Shown here piece by piece: positions 60,388 through 64,000 of a stretch of 64,000 nucleotides of DNA. The notes below the pieces were generated by a model. That model worked only from the letters and a program-made list of their open reading frames with translations, did no database searches and was not told the DNA's origin. The DNA is from Chondrosia reniformis (lineage: Eukaryota; Porifera; Demospongiae; Chondrillida; Chondrillidae). Numbering within the stretch: the stretch's first letter is position 1; each line of letters begins with the position of its first letter. A program made the translations under genes and the position numbers. The stretch lies in the NCBI GenBank assembly GCA_947172415.1, contig OX359189.1, positions 9,376,501 to 9,440,500 of the forward strand, read 5' to 3'.

Positions 60388-62979
60388 ATGGATTCTGACC
60401 ACCACGTTTCAGTGACGCTATTCCTTCTGCCTTTAATATTACAAGGTACGTAATAATTTAGACTGTGCATGTAACTAGCCGCTTTTTACTTTAAAGGTTT
60501 AGCATTTTTAACGATATCATTTTATGATCTCCTACACTTTTGTATATACCGAAATAGCAATGCTTATTTACTATGCACATATAGAGGAGTGATCTATTTA
60601 CACTATGTTAATCAGTACTAGTGGTAGATTTAGGGGTCGATGGTGAAATACCACTAGAGTTTGAGTTGGTATCAGCCAACCTTCCAACTATATAAACTAG
60701 CCAAACCCTTCTCTGTCTCATTCTTATACTTTTGTACCCCCTATAGACTTGTAGACCTGCTCTAATAAGTGCATGTATTATACACTTGAATTCCCCCTAA
60801 TAATTGTCTGTAATATGGCTATTCTTTACATTATTAAAATTAGTTGTAGAAGCTACTGTTACACTCACTGCTCCATCAAGTCCTCCTTGTTTTAGTCAAA
60901 CCTACAAGTTAACATGTACACATCCTGTACTTGATGCTGATACACTTGTTGGATGGGAGAGAAATGGAACTGGATTTAATCCTCAGTCTACTCCTAATCA
61001 TGATGGAGATGGTAATACAACTACTACTACTCTGACTATCACTGTGACCAGAGAAGAGTTTGAGAATAAAGTCTACACTTACAGATGTTTCACATTTGAT
61101 GTCACTCGTGGTACATCTGATCCAAATAGAGTCATCAGTAATGGAGTTACTGTAGATCCACCTGGTGAGTCAGGTTTAGTGTACATTATACATACCCTTC
61201 CAACCATTATCTCTTGTCATTTAACTTCAATGCCCAAAACGTACTATATGTAGAACCTTATTATTGTCTTATAGATGTCAGCTAGAAGCTATATATATCT
61301 TTTCAGACTATTATATTGCAATTGTGAACTATATGTACACAAGTATTCTGTAGGTAGCTGTGTATTCATTAAAATGTATTGTGTATATACATATATAATA
61401 ATCTAGCAATTTTTATAATTATTTTGTTACAAATTGCATGTAGAGGTACCAAGCCCACCATATGATATTCTGACTGCGAGAACCACTTCTTCAGTCTCAA
61501 TTCGATGGCAGCATCACGATGTGTGTTTTTCAAACATTATGTTTGAAATAAGATTACTTCAAGATGGCAGATACTTTATAGTTTCTTATGGTTACCATGA
61601 CAACATTACCATTGAAGGACTAGTACCCAATACAACTTATACTATACTTATTGGAGCAGTGGGTGGTGGGAGTGTGCAAGTGATGGTTACAACATTAGGT
61701 GGGTTACTGTGGGTATGTATTAGATAGTATATTCTCTAGAGGTAATATACTGTATGTACACTGTACATTCTCAAGCACTCTTTTACTTAATGTACATGTT
61801 CCAGTCAGTTTATAGATTCACCGAGCACTTATATATATATTAAATGTTCTGAGTACATATTTGTGTGATATAAGTATTTACTCTTCACAGTTGTATCTTT
61901 AAAAAAGATTTCGAATTTATCATATAAAGAATTAGAATTAAGACTTCCCACATGAATACATATATATCAATTGTCTAATAACTTTTCAACAGAGAATACA
62001 ACCCTAACAGCTAGTTCATTAGAGAACTGTCAAGTCACTTTGACATGCAAGCACCATGACAGAAATGATGTAGCCTTCAATCCAAAATCAATCTTTTGGA
62101 GGAAGAACAATGGTAGCTTTGTAGAATACTCTGAAGGAGTAATTAAGAGTGGAAATGAAGAGACAGTTCTATCCATCACTGCTGAATATGGAGACACATT
62201 CACTTGTGCACTGAAACTACAAAATGGAGGAAAGGAGGAAAGTAACACAATCTCAGTTCAAAGACCTGATGAACCTCCTCAATGTGAGATTGATACTTTA
62301 TATAGAATCGAGTGAAATTACTTACACACATGTACATACTTACGACTTACGTACGTATAAAGTATTATATATATATTATGCATTCTCTATATAATATTTC
62401 AGTTTGTATATATGTATATAACACTGGTTGGTTGGATATGATTTGAGCATCAGCAGCACTTATAATAAGTGTTGCTGATGCTCAAATCATATCCAACCAA
62501 CCAATCATATGAACGCAACAAGTACCCCTTATTACTTCATATATAACACTCTATGAAGGCTTTTGCTGTCAATGGGATGTCTGATATATTGAATACATCT
62601 CATTAACAGGTACTTCTGCAGCTGTAGCAAGTGACTCGGTATCTTGGATAAGTGCTTTTGGAGTAGTAACTTCTCTTTTGATAATCAGTTGGAGCATACT
62701 CATGGCTACCTGTGTTGTTGCTGTTTGTATGTACAAGAAGGTTCATATGAGTCGTAAGAATGAGAAGTATACATCTCAGGAAGGTAATGAGACAGAGAAT
62801 ATATATACGATACACAACCTGGATATAAGTATATATAGGTTCCCCTCTCTCTCTTATATGTATGCAAATCAGTTACTAATGAAGGTGCAATTAAAGGGGA
62901 AATGGAGAGGAATCCTGCTTATATACCTATTGAGATGAGTCAGATTGAAGATAAACCAACTTATGTGAACTTAAAGTGA
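60388..62979 (+). CDS. Class 2 receptor, Ig-FN3-Ig-TM with NPAY/YVNL tail
   Basis: Six exons: 60388-60445, 60844-61164, 61444-61698, 61993-62283, 62610-62783 and 62873-62979, phase 1, 401 residues. Ig1 has TLVGWERNGTGF, a short loop NHDGDGNTTT and DVTRGTSDPNRVIS, giving the shortest class 2 Ig1. FN3 is EVPSPPYDIL type (FEIRLLQDGRYFIV). Ig2 ends NGGKEESNTISV. The TM reads IISWSILMATCVVAV. The tail ends PTYVNLK like the 35.1-kb class 1 copy, although this is a class 2 gene, pointing to exchange between classes at the 3' end. Intact. Confidence 0.87.
62426..62502. repeat. 38-bp palindromic element, one mismatch
   Basis: Arms 62426-62463 and 62465-62502 around one base, at the same site in intron 4 as the element at 57058. 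Confidence 0.88.
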
Positions 62980-63401
62980 CCATTTTAAAGTTAATTTTGA
63001 AGTGACAATTATGCTTTGATTTTGGGGTTTATATCAGTCGACTGTATATATACTTATGAACCTGTGTTCTTCTAAAACTATATATTACACTTTGAGTATA
63101 CATGTAATGTTATGTTATCTATTTATGTATATTGCATAATCTCACACATCTTAGTATCATCCTGATCAGTTATGATTAATCACTATTTTAGTTGACTTAA
63201 GTTGCTGTACATAAGTTGTTTTCTAAACAACTTTTGATTATTACTATCGAACCCCTTGATGTTACAATACAGCATTCTGTTTTCAAATGTATTTATCAAG
63301 TTCTCACATATAAAAACACATTTTCAATTTAAAATAGCTATCTATGATTTTAAATGAATACATATTCCACCAGAAGGGGAATTCCTTATCACAACCACAA
63401 G
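62980..63401 (+). promoter_or_regulatory. Intergenic and class 1 proximal promoter (copy at 63.4 kb)
   Basis: Bases 63297-63401 carry the class 1 promoter blocks. The stretch from about 63000 matches the regions before the genes at 37812 and 46554, so the duplicated unit includes at least 400 bp upstream. Confidence 0.55.
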
Positions 63402-64000
63402 ATGGCTGACCAGTGTTGCATAGTGATCCTATATTATCTTTCAATACTTAAAGGTATGGCAAACATTCATTTTAATAAGTGTATATAGTAATGTACATGT
63501 GTATATACGTACAGTGCAAGTTACAATATACCAATCTAAGTTATATAAATAATTCATATAATATGGCTCCAAGAAAGGAACTAGAAACAGAATGGGCACA
63601 TTAGCATAAACTGCAAGGTATAAAACTCATTTTTAAATTATATTATGTTTATAATTGTCTGTTGTATATACATATACATATATAGCCATATGATGTATTA
63701 GCTGTATACTTCTTATTAGTTGTAGAAGCTACTGTTACACTCACTGCTCCATCAAGTTCTCCTTGTTTTGGTCAAACCTACAAGTTAACATGTACACATC
63801 CTGTACTTGAAGGACTTACTATTGCTGGATGGGAGAGAAATGGAAGTGGATTTACTCCTCAGTCTACTCCTAATCATGATGAAGGTGGTTATACAACTAC
63901 TACTACTCTGACTATCACTGTGACCAGAGAAGAGTTTGAGAATAAAGTCTACACTTACAGATGTTTCACATTTGATGTCACTCGTGGTACATCTGATCCA
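63402..64000 (+). CDS. Class 1 receptor, 5' part, cut by window end
   Basis: Exon 1 (63402-63453) encodes MADQCCIVILYYLSILKG. Exon 2 begins at 63720 (VVEATVTLTA) and is open to the window edge. The Ig1 has EGLTIAGWERNGSGFTPQS, where GS replaces the usual GT but the N-glycosylation site is kept, then the loop NHDEGGYTTT, then YRCFTFDVTRGTSDP as in the 60.4-kb class 2 gene. FN3, Ig2, TM and tail must lie beyond the window. Confidence 0.8.

Overview
The window is eukaryotic and animal. Genes are split into short exons with GT/AG introns, non-coding DNA is very AT-rich with many TATATA runs, and the proteins combine immunoglobulin (Ig), fibronectin III (FN3), sushi and IgGFc-binding domains with single membrane spans. 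A demosponge such as Amphimedon is the best guess; this is inference from gene style and from a CR1-type retrotransposon with a 2A motif, and no species marker was seen. All gene models were built by hand from splice signals. In every complete model the exon lengths sum to an open frame and all introns are phase 1.

Layout. 0.6-4.2 kb: a minus-strand receptor (IgGFc-binding, sushi, FN3, TM). 6.1-7.6 kb: a two-exon glycine-zipper gene and a broken relative. 8.5-12.4 kb: a truncated receptor copy, then a full Ig-FN3-Ig-FN3-TM receptor. 12.9-17.1 kb: two shorter Ig-FN3 receptors with divergent tails. 17.1-20 kb: a LINE remnant and a second glycine-zipper gene. 20.1-27.3 kb: the first receptor module (plus, minus, plus). 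27.3-35 kb: a transposon-rich spacer with a scrambled receptor relic, a third glycine-zipper gene and a GTPase-like relic. 35.1-64 kb: a dense array of nine more receptors, one carrying a 3.5-kb non-LTR retrotransposon in an intron, and the last cut by the window edge.

The array has three subfamilies. Class 1 (plus; 20.1, 35.1, 37.8, 46.6, 63.4 kb) and class 2 (plus; 24.8, 43.6, 55.0, 60.4 kb) are signal-Ig-FN3-Ig-TM-tail. Class 3 (minus; 22.5, 41.3, 52.8, 58.1 kb) is signal-Ig-FN3-Ig-FN3-TM-tail. Each class 3 gene is head-to-head with a class 2 gene over a conserved 210-254 bp promoter, and tail-to-tail with a plus gene across a (GAGAAT)n repeat. Two members (43.6 and 52.8 kb) are frameshifted, and one (20.1 kb) has lost its tail.

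Most receptors, despite divergent ectodomains, end in the same short tail with an NPAY motif and a terminal Y-x-N-L motif. No kinase domain is present. The pattern is that of a birth-and-death family of recognition receptors feeding one shared adaptor pathway. A role in self/non-self or microbial recognition is inference.
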